Assembly (NCBI GenBank): GCA_025642065.1 | Contig: JAODUP010001517.1 | Coordinates: 102,501-166,500 of the forward strand | Origin: Paralvinella palmiformis | Taxonomy: Eukaryota; Annelida; Polychaeta; Terebellida; Alvinellidae | DNA length: 64,000 bases | Direction of reading: 5' to 3' | Shown here: in pieces, positions 1 through 12,129 of the stretch | Layout of the letters: each line of letters begins with the position of its first letter | How positions within the stretch are numbered: position 1 is the stretch's first letter | Made by a program: the position numbers and the translations under genes | Notes under the pieces: model-generated | Seen by the model: the letters and a program-made list of their open reading frames with translations, nothing else | Database searches by the model: none | What the model was told of the DNA's origin: nothing

Positions 1-2690
1 TCCACCATGCAGCTCGGATTCACAAAAAAAGGTGGGGGAGTCGGCATTCTTCTCCGTGATTCTTTGAAGTGTGAAACCCATTTGCGTTTTCAGGCTAAGT
101 CTTTTGAAAATTACCAACTGACTTTTATATCTGGGGGGATAAGTGTTCGTGTAGCTATTATCTACCGATTACACCCCACTAAGAAAAATGGCCTGAAAGC
201 AGCAGATTTCTTCAAGGAATTTTCAGATTTGTTGACTCTCTTGCTACCAACAGTGGTCATCTGTTGATCTTAGGTGATTTCAATATACATTGGGATTGCC
301 AGAGGAATACATATACCAAACAACTGGCTGACATTCTTAGATCTGCCAATCTCAGGCAGCATGTCCAAGAAAGAACACACAAACATGGTCACATCTTAGA
401 TCTTGGCATCTCTGGTGATGATGACAATTTGATTAAGGGTGTGTCTGTGTCTTCCATGCTGTCTGATCATTTCCTTGTTAACATTAATGTATCTTTACAA
501 AAACAATCGGTTTCAGATAAAGTTATTTCATATAGAAGAAATAAGTCAATTGACAAGGAGGCTTTTCTTGCTGATCTGCTCATCTCTTCTCTGGTATTGG
601 AGAGACATTGTAGATCAACATGCACCTTTAAGGACAAAGGAAATGCCAATGCTTCCATGGTATAATAAGAACATACAGGCTGCAAAGAGACACAGGAGGT
701 ATTGTGAGCGGCTGTGGATCAGGACCAGTTTGTGTGTTCATTTTGAAATGTTCAAGGTCAGTAAAATTCTTGTTAAAATACCCTTGCCTCTGCCAAATCT
801 GAATATTATAATAAAAAGATGAAAGCATCCAAGGGAAATCAAAGGACTGTTTTCAGTGTTGTGAATAAAGTATTACATAAAAGTCAAACTGTCCTCACAA
901 ATAATATCAACTCAGATAAAGATATGGCCCATTGTTTTAATAACTTCTTCTGTCAAAAATATTAAATATACATAGTGGGTTCCAGTCCAGTACCTTATCA
1001 CAGGGTAAGCTATTGGTAGAAGAGTCCTGCATATCCGTGATGGATACATTTGAGCCTTTTACAGAGACTGATATCAGACAGTTACTGAAAAAGACATCTA
1101 ATGCTTTCTGTGCAGTTGACCCTATGCCTACATGGCTTGTGAAAGATTGTCTGGATGTTCTGATAAACCCAATTACAAATATAGTTAATAAATCATTATC
1201 ATTGGGTGTTTTCCCAAGATCCATGAAAGCTGTCCTTGTAAAACTATTAATAAAAAACCCCACTAAGGACTGTAATATTCCAAACAATTACAGACCTGTT
1301 TCAGATCTTACATTTTTATCTAAAGTTATGGAACAGGCAGTTGCTTTCCATATAAACAAATATTTAATCAATACTAACCTCAATGAATCACTACAGTCTG
1401 CCTATAAAAGTGGTCACAACACTGAAAAAGCCTTGCTTCAAGTGAAAAATGATATTATGATGTGGATTGATCAAACTAAGCCAGTAATATTTGTTCTTCT
1501 GGACCTGTCTGCTGCATTTGATACAGTTGACCATAATGTACTTTTCTCTAGGTTAAAAGATATGTTTGGTCTATCAGGTAAAGTACTTGAATGGTTTAGA
1601 TCCTATCTGGAAAAAAGCTCCCAGAGAGTGTCTATTCATGGTATTTTATCTGACATTCAGGTTTTGTTATCTGGTGTACCATGGGTTCAGTTCTTGGTCT
1701 TCTGGTTTTCACAATGTATACCCGTCCTCTTGGGATCACTGCGCAGCGATATTAGGTTAAATATCACTTGTATGCTGATGACACACAGCTGTATATGTTA
1801 CTGGATCCTGACAATGAGTTAAATTTCTCCTCTTCCTTGAATAATTTAGAACATTGTATTGCCGATATTCGGCTATGGATGACTCAAAATCTTCCAAAAT
1901 TAATGATAATAAAACAAATATTTTATATTTGGCATCACCACATTGTATTAAATCCCTAAAGACACCAGCATTACAGATGGATGCATCTTCGATTACCCCT
2001 AATGGTTCAGTAAAAAATCTAGGGATTATTTTTGACCAATGTATTAAGTCATGTCACATCAGTATTCCGAGCTGCCTACTACCATCTTAAGAACATCCAC
2101 TGTTTAAAAGCATTCTTGACACAAGAATCACTTCTAACTGTAGTTCATGCCTGTGTTACATCTCGCATAGACTATTGTAACTCCCTGTTATATGGCATAT
2201 CTGATTATAACATTAATCGCCTTCAGCTAATTCAGAATAGTGCAGCTCGCATTGTAACAAATACTAGAAAATATGACCATATCACCCCAATTCTTCAAAA
2301 ACTACATTGGCTACCTGTTTCAAGATTCTGTTAATAACTTATAAATCTATTAATGATATGGCGCAAGAATACCTGTGTGAACTGGTTTCCATTAGAAAGT
2401 CATCCCGAAAACTCAGGTGATCCAGTCAGATACTATTGCAGGTGCCAGTGTCTTGGCTCAAGTCATATGGTGATTGTGCGTTTAGTGTTGCAGCCCCCAC
2501 TTTATGGAATAGGGTGCCGGCAAATATTAGAAATGCGATCGCTTTCACAGATAAATAATTATTATCTTTTAAATCATTACAGGGTTTTTACAGACATTAT
2601 TTGGGGTATTATTAAATTACATATTATTTGTACAGTGCCTTTGAATGGCTGCTGCTAGTAAGGGCGCTTTATTAAATATACATTATTATT
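1..2690 (+). mobile_element. LINE (CR1/L2-like non-LTR retrotransposon), 5' truncated by window edge
   Basis: Decayed non-LTR retrotransposon in several frames. Positions 7-680 encode part of an APE-type endonuclease, with GGGVGILLRDSLK and, frame-shifted, ILGDFNIHWD. Positions 1013-2330 encode reverse transcriptase pieces: NYRPVSDLTFLSKVMEQAV, VLLDLSAAFDTVDH, then the catalytic YADDTQLY box at 1771-1794 in a different frame. The usual PQGSVLGP box is damaged (GVPWVQFLVF). The C-terminal thumb region gives NSAARIVTNTRKYDHITPIL and LQKLHWLP. The 3' end is a short UTR closing in TTAAATATACATTATTATTA. A second copy of the same family lies at 30636-33870 on the minus strand, and its reading confirms the frames. 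Stops and frameshifts make it inactive. The clade is assigned by eye only. Confidence 0.93.
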
Positions 2691-3727
2691 ATATTCATAT
2701 TGTTATATATTGACATGTTAATGATGTTGAACCTTGAAGCCAAATATAATAAAGTATTTATGATCATGTATTAGTAGCAAAGGTGTACTGTTACAGAGCT
2801 AACTTTGGGCCTCTCATCCTTAGCAGCGTTCTATTTATTACTATGACTGACTAAATAGATTTATTATGTTAACTTAGCTAAATTATTTATTATAGATGGT
2901 AAAATAGATGTGTGCAATAACACGATCTTCACTTTTAGGTCAAACAAATAAACATATAATAATGTAATAATGTAATATCATATCAAAGACATTCTTTTAT
3001 TATTTTTCACATAATACAATGCAATCTATTTTTATTTTATATTTGCATTTTTACAATTCAGAATTATAAAGTCCATACCCATATATTCGCTGAACATTTA
3101 CTTTACGTCCTTAAACAAATAATATAATATAACCTTGATTAGGTTATATTATATTAACATGAAACTGTTTGTCTCCATATAATATCTAGTTTCATAATAA
3201 ACTTATTGGTATACGACTACGTTAAGATAACATAACCACGTCATGTCACGGAACATATCTCCAGTATCTCAAATGTTCATTTCATTTCATGTTCAATGTT
3301 GCTACTATACACCTTACTTAATTTTGGAAAACTTCAGTAATTATTCCTTTAAATAACATTCATTTCGCTTATTGATGGGACCCAACATATTCAAGTTTAA
3401 CTGAAAGAAATATTAGTACAAACTTGAGCTTTCACCTCGGTCTTAATATTATTTTGGTTAATTTCCTTATCAAAGTTTGCACCAAACATTATGACAACAT
3501 TAATTTCGGTTCATCGGGTAACACTGAAATACATCATAATGATTACTTCCAGGCCCAGGCTGAAATCTACTTTTCTTTTAATCTTGCAGTTCTATGCCAT
3601 ATGTATTCCGGATGTGAGATTTGAATTCTTCATATAAACAAGAGCAGCACACCTAGCGAATAAAATATGAATAAAGCAAGTAAAGAATACATCATTAAGA
3701 AATAAAACCAATTTAATACATACATAC

Positions 3728-3765
<38 letters not shown>

Positions 3766-3890
3766 ACAATGCGTTTTACAGCCGTTCCTCCCCCACCCTT
3801 TAAAGATGGCTTGACAGTGAGTTAACACACCAGTCTTCTTCATTTTTCTTGAGCATCTACTTTATTCATCCCACACTCTCAAAATGATAA
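2690..3890. repeat. Inverted-duplication block A (non-coding)
   Basis: This stretch is similar, in reverse complement, to 28290-29430. Shared anchors include CATGTTAATGATGTTGAACC near 2716, 'aaccttgattaggttatat' near 3132, 'cttccaggcccaggctgaaa' near 3546 and 'ttgagcatctactttattca' near 3850, each with a recognisable counterpart. Both copies carry a (TA)n tract at the equivalent place (3728-3762 and 28437-28520). Copy A has about 70 extra bases around 3430-3500. No convincing coding exon was found; the block looks like intron or intergenic DNA of the receptor locus that follows it. Confidence 0.75.
3728..3762. repeat. (TA)n microsatellite
   Basis: Uninterrupted TA dinucleotides inside duplication block A. 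The tract in block B is more than twice as long, so it changed length after duplication. Confidence 0.95.
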
Positions 3891-4006
3891 TATTTTACAT
3901 GGCTGGCTAATTCAAATGGGGCACAATGATTAAGTTGTGTATTATATAGACAAGACAGTTTAGAAGTTAATAATAATTTTTTTAAACTGAACGTTTTAAT
4001 TTTCAG

Positions 4007-4505
4007 CAATGGACGACGTCCACACTGATCGGGAGATTATTATTCTTGAAGTAGATTAACTTTTTAATATCTGGTCCTCTGACTCATATTAGAGAACCTA
4101 ATTGTGTTAAGGACACTAACACATGTGATAAGGTTAACATCACAGTGCCCAGCAATGACTTTACAACAGAGGTTATTCTGGCAGACCCGGAGGCTAATAA
4201 CGTCATATTCTCATTTTGGATGTACGACGGTGAAGATCAGCAACACTCTGATGTACAGGTTGTGCTCATTGAAGTAAATACACGTATGTCTGTATAACAA
4301 CCATTTTATTATAAAAGTAATCTTCACCATTGGATACCTTTGTGTGTATAGCTGTTCTTCCTATGTCAGTGTATTGCAATAAATGATATTTTATTTTGAT
4401 AACAGTGAATATTTGAATCATTGTTGGTATATCTGTTGGTGTTCTACTAGTTTTGCAGTCGCTGCAATACGTATCGTGCTTTGGAAAAGAGGAAACTAAC
4501 AAGGA
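4007..4505 (+). pseudogene. Ig-superfamily receptor remnant: C-x6-C module exon plus transmembrane exon
   Basis: Two exons paralogous to the last two exons of the minus-strand receptor at 34.2-39.2 kb. The first (4007-4283) follows a tttcag acceptor and ends at a gtatgt donor. After a frameshift near 4060 it reads SGPLTHIREPNCVKDTNTCD, then VNITV and FSFWMYDGE. The related exon at 34567-34889 reads FGPLTHILEENCVKDTAICD. The second (4406-4505) encodes a membrane segment (IIVGISVGVLLVL, then AV, then IRIVLWKRG) but has an early TGA and a one-base loss. The matching exon at 34207-34308 ends IIFIILWKRG. No upstream Ig exons or signal peptide were found, so this is a broken 3' fragment. It lies collinear with a tail exon at 5184-5216. 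Confidence 0.8.
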
Positions 4506-4557
4506 GTAAGTAAACTTAAATAAATAATATACCTATGATGTCTGAATGCCTGCGTCG

Positions 4558-4870
4558 GTATTTGAGTGTGTGTTTGTGTGTGTCGTTTGTATGTGTGGGT
4601 GCGTGTGTGCATGCGTGCATGTATGCGCGCGCGCCTGTATTTACGTATTTAATGGAGATTTATATTTTTCTAATTCTACCTTTCTATCTTATATATACCT
4701 GTATGTTTGTCTGTCTGGTCTGCACTTTTGTCTGTATGTTTGTCTGTCTGTATGCATGTCTTTATGTATGTCTGTATGTCTGTCTGTATGTTTGTCTCTT
4801 TGTCTGTCTTTCTGTTTGCCTGTCGGTCTGTATATATGCTTGTCTGTAAGTCTGTTCCTGCATATGTCCG
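4558..4870. repeat. (TGTC/TGTA)n imperfect tetranucleotide array
   Basis: Repeated TGTC and TGTA units after a GT-rich leader, lying in what would be the intron between the TM and tail exons of the receptor remnant. The far longer ACAG/ACAT array at 24180-25600 has the same orientation relative to the inverted duplication. Confidence 0.9.
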
Positions 4871-5183
4871 TTTCACCATTTCCCATTTATTTCCTTGTTA
4901 TTTTACTGTTTACTAACATAAATAAAGGTAAATAGATGTGTTTCATTTATCGTGATACCTTTTGGGCAACTGTAATTATCAAGCAATACACTGATCACCG
5001 TTTCGATCCAACTATCAACATATCATCCATACATTTTATATAATAATATTATTATATTTAATTATTTAATAATATCAGTTACCTCTAATATTTGCATATT
5101 TCTATATTCATACATATCTTCCTTTAGTGATACTTACAATTAATGAAATGACACAACATGTAATAACCATAAAACAATTACAG

Positions 5184-5216
5184 ACGGAAGTTCACCTAAC
5201 ATAAATCAGGTTCAAG
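5184..5216 (+). pseudogene. Receptor cytoplasmic-tail exon (33 nt), orphan copy
   Basis: A 33-nt exon between an acag acceptor and a gtaatg donor, reading phase 1 as GSSPNINQVQ. The right-arm twin at 16954-16986 reads GSSPNINQDK and splices in frame to the next tail exon. Here that next exon is deleted, so this copy has no downstream partner. Confidence 0.65.
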
Positions 5217-5834
5217 GTAATGCTACAATATATTTAACACGGTATATTATGTTTTTATCAAATTACATCTATGAATCAATAGTTGTAAGTAATGTATTAA
5301 CGGTTTACTATGAAGAGACAGGGGTTATCTTATTTAGTTGGAATTCTGCTAATAAGATTATTTAATGTATTTGTAAAACCATTTTATATTTCTAGTATAA
5401 TAGCATATGTGTTAACTTGTCAACGTTTTTGACGACCGGACGATTTGATTATATGACGTATTACCATTAACTGCCAAATATTCAAATTAATACTTTCTTA
5501 CCTATATCACGAATGATACATATACCAAAATACACTATTTAACAATATGAATACATGATACAGAAAGAAACAATCGTTCAATCAATATAGAATCACATAG
5601 TTGGATTATTATACAACACTTGAACATTTCCCAAGTTATATTCACAACTATGATTGATCCTTCCTAATCCTATACAAAACACGACTTAGATATATCACCT
5701 AGCTTGACAACACAACCAAAGACTCTCAACTACACACGAACTTGAGCTTCGCAAATGAGGGACTTTCAGGATCATTATTCACCAGGGGGCACCAGAGATA
5801 GCCGGTTCACTTGGCAAATAAGGATATCGGAGAG

Positions 5835-8152
5835 ATGATGATTCCTGAACTGAAAGGGGAATTAAGACGCAGAAATGCTAAACTAAATGAAAGAAAAGTT
5901 GATATTGTGGAAAGGTATGTGTGGGCGATGATATGTGTGTTTATGATATAACTCTCTGACTGCGTGAAATGCACTACGAATTGTCTAATACGGATGGGCA
6001 TTTTCGCCATATAACCAGTTCTAAGTTAGAGAACAATATTAACATTCAATTGATCTGGGTAAAGCATGTATATTATAAACTATAACTCGGTTACTTTAAT
6101 ATTGCTTAGCTCGGCTGCATTCATGATTCCATGACCATGAACACCAATTATTAATATTAGGAATGTTGGAACTTTGTCTGGTGTATTTCTCTTATCAACC
6201 ACGATTTGTGACAATTTTGTACGCTTGAATCGTACGTCCGCAACCAAGACTTTGGTCAAGAACCAATAGTGGATTCGTTTGCGATGTCAACTCCAGATTT
6301 GCTATCACATCGAGACATCAACAGTGAGAGTGCAGTATGTATTATCTTTGTGTTATAGCATTATTTGTTTCTTAAACAAGGGACCACATCATTATACAGA
6401 ATAACATCCCAGATCAAATCCTAGTGACATACTGATGTTTAAAGTACACCACTGCTGGTGAATGTACCAATAGTTTCATTACACAAGAATAGATACAATT
6501 AAACACTTTCAAAGTAATCTCCCTTCAGGACTAGGCAGTTGTTTGAGCAGTCCCAATTATTCACACCAGTCAATAAGCTAATCTGTCAGTGAACTCCATT
6601 AGTGTTTTTTAACTTGGGTGAGTTACTGAAATAGAAGTAATTAAGTGGAGGATGAACTAAGTAGCATTTACAATAAAAATATTACATTATAAATTGTAAT
6701 AATTCATACTTTTGAATTGTTATATCTTTAGCTCCCAACTGTGACTGAGGAATCGATCACAGTGTACATGCAACTGTTTGATGCTGACATGTCATCGAAA
6801 CTGGAAGACATGTACCGGTCCAGGTTTCTGTGCTCGATTCGGAATCCAAAATATGGTGCAGATACCTTTATTTGTGGGAGAGGTTGCGCCGAAATGAGGA
6901 AGTCTACTGTATACACAGTAGACAGAAAGCTTGATGTTTGTGGTGTTTTGCAGGAGAGCCAGTATCAGGGTGGAGCTGGGATGGGCCCAGAGGCTAATTG
7001 TAAACATGTATATGTTGTACTTTATGCATTAGCAAAGGCAGCAGACGGGATTATATGTTTCGAAACCTGTACACAGAGGTTGCATACATTTCATCATGTG
7101 AAAAAACACACTGACTCTCCTGTGAAGATGGAACACTTTATGTTACTCTCTGATGGCAATCTGCAGCGTGTGTTGGACCTAGATCCAAGTCCATGAGATG
7201 ATATGCCTCATTCTGAATATGAGACCTTTTCAGGAGTGTGATTATTAATATGAATGTTCCAGAAATTTTTAATGTTAACAATGTACCCGCCTACTAATAT
7301 CCATGCCGTTATTCATAAACGCCACTACTTAGAAAAAGATCACGTGACATACATACTAGAACACCTAAAGATCATATCAATTTCAGATGAACAGATACAC
7401 ATCATAGAACCTGAAACAAGGGGACAAAGCACAAAGAAACATCGGCGGGAGAAAAGAACTATTCGTTTTCACTGAAGCAAATGTGGGAGAATATATACAG
7501 CCACACAAGCAACAAACTTTGTCAAGCTAGCACACTCATTCACACAGTACAGACACCTCAATACAGGGCCAATCAAACATGGGGAAAAGTATGAGGGAAC
7601 TGCATTAAACGAGTACATCGCAAACAAGAATGTGGTTGTCAGAAGTAATGGTATTGTAGTGTGCATAAATGCCCCTTATATTGCATGTTCTCCAGACGGG
7701 TTGGTGGGTGATAATGGCTTGGTAGAGGTGAAATGTCCTTACACAGCTAGGGACCAAACTGTGTCACCCATTTCTGTGCCATATCTTCATGTAGTTGATA
7801 GCCGGTTAGCCCTCAAAACCAACCACATTTACCTGTACCATATTAAGAGTACAATACTGTGTACTGGATGGTGGTTGTGTGACTTGGTGGTGTGGTATTG
7901 TAGAGGCCACAAAGTTGTCACCATTCACAGAAATGATACTTCATCATTGATATGAAAGCGAAACTGGAAGATATTTTTACACAATTCTTCCGAAGTGCTG
8001 TGCTCAACAAAGTGTTGTACAAGTTGTGCATTAACAACCAACTTGGCGTAAAATGTGCACTCACCTATGTCAAATGCAGAACTAAATGTATATATGTAAG
8101 AAACAACTCAGAAACCAATACAGCTATAAAATATTTATTTACTATTCTGTAA
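5835..8152 (+). pseudogene. SAP-SWIM-YqaJ transposon-associated nuclease gene, degraded
   Basis: Exon 1 (5835-5914, gtatgt donor) encodes a SAP-like DNA-binding helix pair: MMIPELKGELRRRNAKLNER. A second coding piece near 6210-6350 reads DSFAMSTPDLLSHRDINSES. The third region, from 6726, gives NPKYGADTFICGRG and then a SWIM-type zinc finger (QYQGGAGMGPEANCKHVYVV; the first CxC position has become Y in this copy). After a stop at 7194 and frameshifts, 7470-7790 gives a YqaJ nuclease domain with SPDGLVGDNGLVEVKCPY. That is the D...E-x-K core of the PD-(D/E)xK fold, and it is intact here. The C-terminal part is MKAKLEDIFTQFFRSAVLNK. Known YqaJ proteins are exonuclease/recombination proteins. In animal genomes SAP/SWIM/YqaJ genes are often carried by DNA transposons. 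Broken, so not functional as it stands. Confidence 0.85.
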
Positions 8153-8269
8153 TTCAGTTTCTCTCTGAGCATTCTTTGGAATAATACCTTGTCTGAAGAT
8201 TGTCAACATGAAACAAACAAACAATGTTGCAAGAAGTGACTCTGTGTGGTTCATAGGATTTTGTATGTC

Positions 8270-8960
8270 TTTGCAAGTCCTATTTTCCTTTCAACATGCA
8301 CCCTTTTGCTTGATTTTTTTTTGTTCACTAAAAAACTCTAGTCAAAGTTCTTGATTTAAAAAATTAGCGTAGTCCAATATTTAATTCGAAGTTTCCCTTG
8401 TTTATTGCCGTTTATTTTATGTAGTAAATAGAATAGTCCAGAAAAATTATAAAATATAGTTAAACTGTCTTAACTATATTAATATATAGTTAAATACGAA
8501 CTGGTTTAATCTTTCTACGAATTGATATGGTACGAACTGGTTTTTCTGATTAAATTATAAGCTCACAAATAAGGAAAGGAATGGAATCATTTTTAGATAA
8601 AGACGATGATAATAACGAAGAAGATGATGATGATGATGATGATGATGATGACAGGCAGACCACTTTTTCAGTTCTATTAACATCCTTCTAAAACTACAAC
8701 TGACACCTAAGGCATAATAAGAAATGTACATTTGCATGATAATCATTTTACCCATCTGTTAAAACAACTTGTTCTGGACAAATCGATAAATGTATCGATA
8801 GAAAGTAAGTCAGACAACACATACAGATATACCTATAGATCATTTAATAAAATCAATGCGGTAGCTAGTACCCAGAAGTAACAAGGCAAATGAACTGATC
8901 GTGCAGCCACTATAATTGTCGCTATATGTAGACGTAATCAGCACAAATACCATCACTCAC
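8270..8960. other. Non-coding stretch, no gene seen
   Basis: AT-rich sequence just inside the left arm. The only structure noted is a short (GAT)n run at 8622-8651. An ORF through that run on the minus strand is an artefact (poly-His). Confidence 0.6.
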
Positions 8961-9224
8961 CTGGTACCTTCCAGACATCAGTTGGCTCCTAGATGGTGTA
9001 CATACTGGTTGTATATAATAATTATTCAATTTAATGCCAGTAGCCGCTAAACTATCCCAAACAGGCGTTTGGATCTCAGAACCATGATATCCACCATCAT
9101 TCCAGCCAAAACCATAGGCAAAAATAAATAAAATGTATGGCTGTTTGGCGATGACAACCTGTAGTATGGCTAAACAAAATATTATTCTATGCAGATGATG
9201 CATTATCCGTACAATATTAGACAA
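8961..9224 (-). pseudogene. Arylsulfatase first exon, isolated
   Basis: One exon with two candidate starts (9224, or the more signal-like MHHLHRIIFCLAILQVVIA at 9203). It reads KQPYILFIFAYGFGWNDGGY, HGSEIQTPVWDSLAATGIKL and NNYYIQPVCTPSRSQLMSGR, and ends at a gtgagt donor in phase 0. It matches the N-terminus of type I sulfatases of the arylsulfatase B/J kind. CTPSR is the site whose cysteine is converted to formylglycine. The metal-binding Asp pair, normally in ADDLGWND, is replaced (AYGFGWND), which should abolish activity. No further sulfatase exons were found downstream on the minus strand in the window. It is probably a captured or orphaned exon. Confidence 0.85.
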
Positions 9225-9539
9225 TTAAATATAAAAACAATCACATATTCCACCAACGTGGATTATACCGTTGAGTCAGCGGGTTATGTCACATGACTAC
9301 AGCAGGCGTTTGATTTTTAGCTCCTCCAGTTATAAGAGAACTCATGGGATATTCGTTTAAATTTGGTTGTTGAGGCTTCCTTATTTCGCTTTGAATTTGC
9401 ATTGATGTTGATATGATTAACGTATGATTTTGTGATTTTATTGCGCCGGTGCGACGGTCATTTCATAATGTGAATTGACCAAGGTAAATGGCTTGATAAA
9501 AGTTCACCAGTTATTTTATAGCAGGATTAAAATGTAGAC

Positions 9540-10330
9540 AGATATGAACACTGAACTAAATAATTTAAATGGATGGTTTAAATCCAACAGGCTCTGTTTG
9601 AATGTGAAGAAAAACATAACTAAATACATTTTATTTATACCAAGTACTGCTTATTGTAAGATAATTAATGAACATATTTACATAAATGGGATAAAAATAG
9701 ACTGAATTAGTCAAAACGAAAAAGTAAAATCCTTTAAATTTCTAAGCATGTATATAGATGAAACACTTTCTTGGAAAATAACACAGTAAAAGATATTCCA
9801 AAATATCTAGAACAAACTATATTTTGAGCAAAATATTTTAACAAATCCTTCCAAAATCATCCATGAGAACTTTGTACTCATCCTTAGTATAGAATCACAT
9901 TAATTATTGGTTGTTGATATTGGGAAGTAATCGTTATATTGGCAAAGTTCACATATTACAAAAGAAAGCTATTCGAATAATAAATGACAAACATTTTAAC
10001 TATCATATTGAACCCCTCTTCAAATCTTGCAAATAGTAAAAATCCAAGATCAATACACTTACAACGTTGTTACATTCATGCACTAATTAAAATACAATAC
10101 ACTTCCTCGCTCATTTGAAACAATACAATATTTTCAAACCACTCAAAAACCACTGACAAGACAATCTCAATTAACACACTTTACTAAACCAAGAACCACA
10201 TACACATCTCCGTTAGTTAGATGTAGGCCTTCACAAAATCATATGAGAAAATTTTTCAAGAAGCATATTAAAAATCATGATACCTGTGTAAACACAATAT
10301 GTCAGCAATGTTTTCCAATATAAAATTTAA
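9540..10330 (+). mobile_element. LINE reverse-transcriptase fragment, degraded
   Basis: The opening segment reads MNTELNNLNGWFKSNRLCLN followed by VKKNITKYILF, the typical post-YADD region of CR1/Jockey-type reverse transcriptases. After many stops, FKFLSMYIDETLSWK corresponds to the usual 'FLGV.ID..L.W' box. The related relic at 48950-49950 has the same order (ELTLLDDWIKTNKSSMN, then KFLGTTVVE). No intact ORF remains. Confidence 0.75.
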
Positions 10331-10474
10331 CGTATTGAAATTATAATTTGCATGAGTCTTCGACCAAATTTGGTTGAATTATATATGTGAATAGTGACTA
10401 CTTTGCGAATAGATATTTAAATATGATATAATAACTGACCTAAGTCTAGTGTGTATATACCGGTACGTATGCAT

Positions 10475-10476
<2 letters not shown>

Positions 10477-10556
<80 letters not shown>

Positions 10557-10654
10557 ATACATGTTTGTTTGTATGTGTATATTTGCATGTAATTATGTGT
10601 ATATGTATGTGTAGGCATGTATATATATGTGTATATGTATGTGTGTGTGTAACT

Positions 10655-10731
<77 letters not shown>
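10477..10731. repeat. Two (TA)n tracts separated by GT-rich sequence
   Basis: (TA)n at about 10477-10541 and 10658-10727, with TGTGTG/TGTATG sequence between. ORFs reading IYIYIY here are translation artefacts. Confidence 0.95.
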
Positions 10732-10732
<1 letters not shown>

Positions 10733-10977
10733 TTATGATGTCTCTTATGATATGCATGTGGTCCAGCGAAACCGGTTTTTACTTCAAATATAAAACTGAA
10801 AAACTAAAAACAACGCGCCGATTCAAACCAGCATTAGCGATGGTGTTAGTGGAAGACAGCCAATTGGCCAGATAACACCAGACAACATGTATACGTAATG
10901 TACTTTTATAAAATTAAATATATGTTTATCCTATATTATGTATCAGTTGCCAAATAAAATATCTGAATTTGGAATTT

Positions 10978-11140
10978 GATCCCACCACACATAACAGCAT
11001 ATACTTAGGGATTCTAAATTAGGCGTGGTTGAACGTTCACTTAGTGATGAATGGAAACGTATGAGGATTAGCTGTTAGGTTAAAATAAATCATACTATTT
11101 ACTCAGGTTTGAGACGATATTTCGTTCTAGTCGGCTATCC
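10978..11140 (+). repeat. Single partial copy of the 1.26-kb tandem unit
   Basis: Starts GATCCCACCACACATAACAG and continues through 'aacgtatgaggattagctg' and a 'gagacgatatttcgttctag' end. It matches the tandem units at 41330-41490 and the inverted copy at 39320-39470. Only about 160 bp are shared, so the family is dispersed as well as tandem. Confidence 0.8.
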
Positions 11141-11528
11141 CCATTCCTGTAGGAGATCCAGAAGTGAAGAAGGATACCTATGAGATAATAGACTAACTCA
11201 TGTCACGCTTATCTAGTTCGCTGAAGTTAAACAGGGTGGTTGTTTGTTTATTAGTTGCGAACCGTTGCCTGCAATCATGGGCTGAGTATTGTAAGATTCT
11301 GAATAAAAGACGAACAGATGAGGAACCTAGTCAGTTAAGGTAAAGGAATTTGGTGGAATTCGGGATGAAGAAGTTCGTGTACTATGGCTAGAGTAGTTAA
11401 GGCCAACTGGTTTATGTCGCCCAATACACAAGCTCTACCCCATTCTAGAAGTATACTTTACAGTCCTGCCAGCAGATTCTACCAAATTTCAATAAAACGT
11501 TTGTATGTCAATTGTTGTTTTGAATCGT

Positions 11529-11530
<2 letters not shown>

Positions 11531-11613
<83 letters not shown>
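11531..11613. repeat. (TA)n microsatellite
   Basis: About 80 bp of uninterrupted TA. Confidence 0.97.
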
Positions 11614-11616
<3 letters not shown>

Positions 11617-11694
11617 TTGATTAAGTATGTAAGAATTATTGACTGATATTTGTTGTATTGATAATGTTGTCATATTATGCCACCGTGCCACGAG

Positions 11695-11895
11695 CCGTAA
11701 TAGCGCAGATAGTTAGAGCGTAGAACTCGTAGCCGAACGGTCGCGTTGTATGCTCTCTTGTGAGTTGAGATGTGTGCTACGTAAAAACAGGTCTGAGTCA
11801 AGGATAATAATATTGTAAAGCGCCTCAGGACAACTATATAGCTGATTAGGGCGTTACATAAATGTCACATACTATTATATTATTATTATTAAGGG
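11695..11895 (+). mobile_element. tRNA-headed SINE
   Basis: The head, 'gtaatagcgcagatagttag' onward, resembles a tRNA box A with D-arm. The body ends 'gtaaagcgcctcaggac...ttagggcgttacataaatg' and the tail is (ATT)n. No proper acceptor stem or box B closes it, so it is not a tRNA gene. Confidence 0.6.
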
Positions 11896-12129
11896 GCCGG
11901 TATAATAGTCATTCATACATTCCGACCACGAACGTTATGTAAACATACACTATTATTTGTGTTCGTTGGATGCAGTAACAATGAGAAACTTTCAAAAATG
12001 GCGGAATACGCATGAATTGTAGCTAGGTCGCTAGTAGCATGTCATACAGCTAACTTCCGATTCTACTATTTACTTGGTCAAGGTTGATAAACAAATACAA
12101 AGCCAGTTCAATCTGCTTTCATCGCACAG

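Larger units (their letters stand above)
5085..8270. repeat. Left arm of large inverted repeat
   Basis: This arm pairs in reverse complement with 13415-17090. The outer edge is seen in 'ttacctctaatatttgcat' (about 5089) against 'atgcaaatattagaggtaac' (about 17068). The inner edge is near 'tgttgcaagaagtgactctg' (about 8224) against 'cagagtcacttcttgcaac' (about 13453). The arm carries a receptor tail exon, a SAP-SWIM-YqaJ gene and the 3' tip of a transposase gene. It lacks a SINE and about 260 bp that are present in the right arm. Confidence 0.92.

Noticed and set aside
8555..8755. Poly-His ORF on the minus strand
   Set aside because: Produced by the (GAT)n run at 8622-8651.
10451..10738. IYIYIY and YVCVCV ORFs (also at 11.5, 19.3, 28.4, 38.6 and 53.7 kb)
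   Set aside because: Artefacts of TA and TG dinucleotide repeats.
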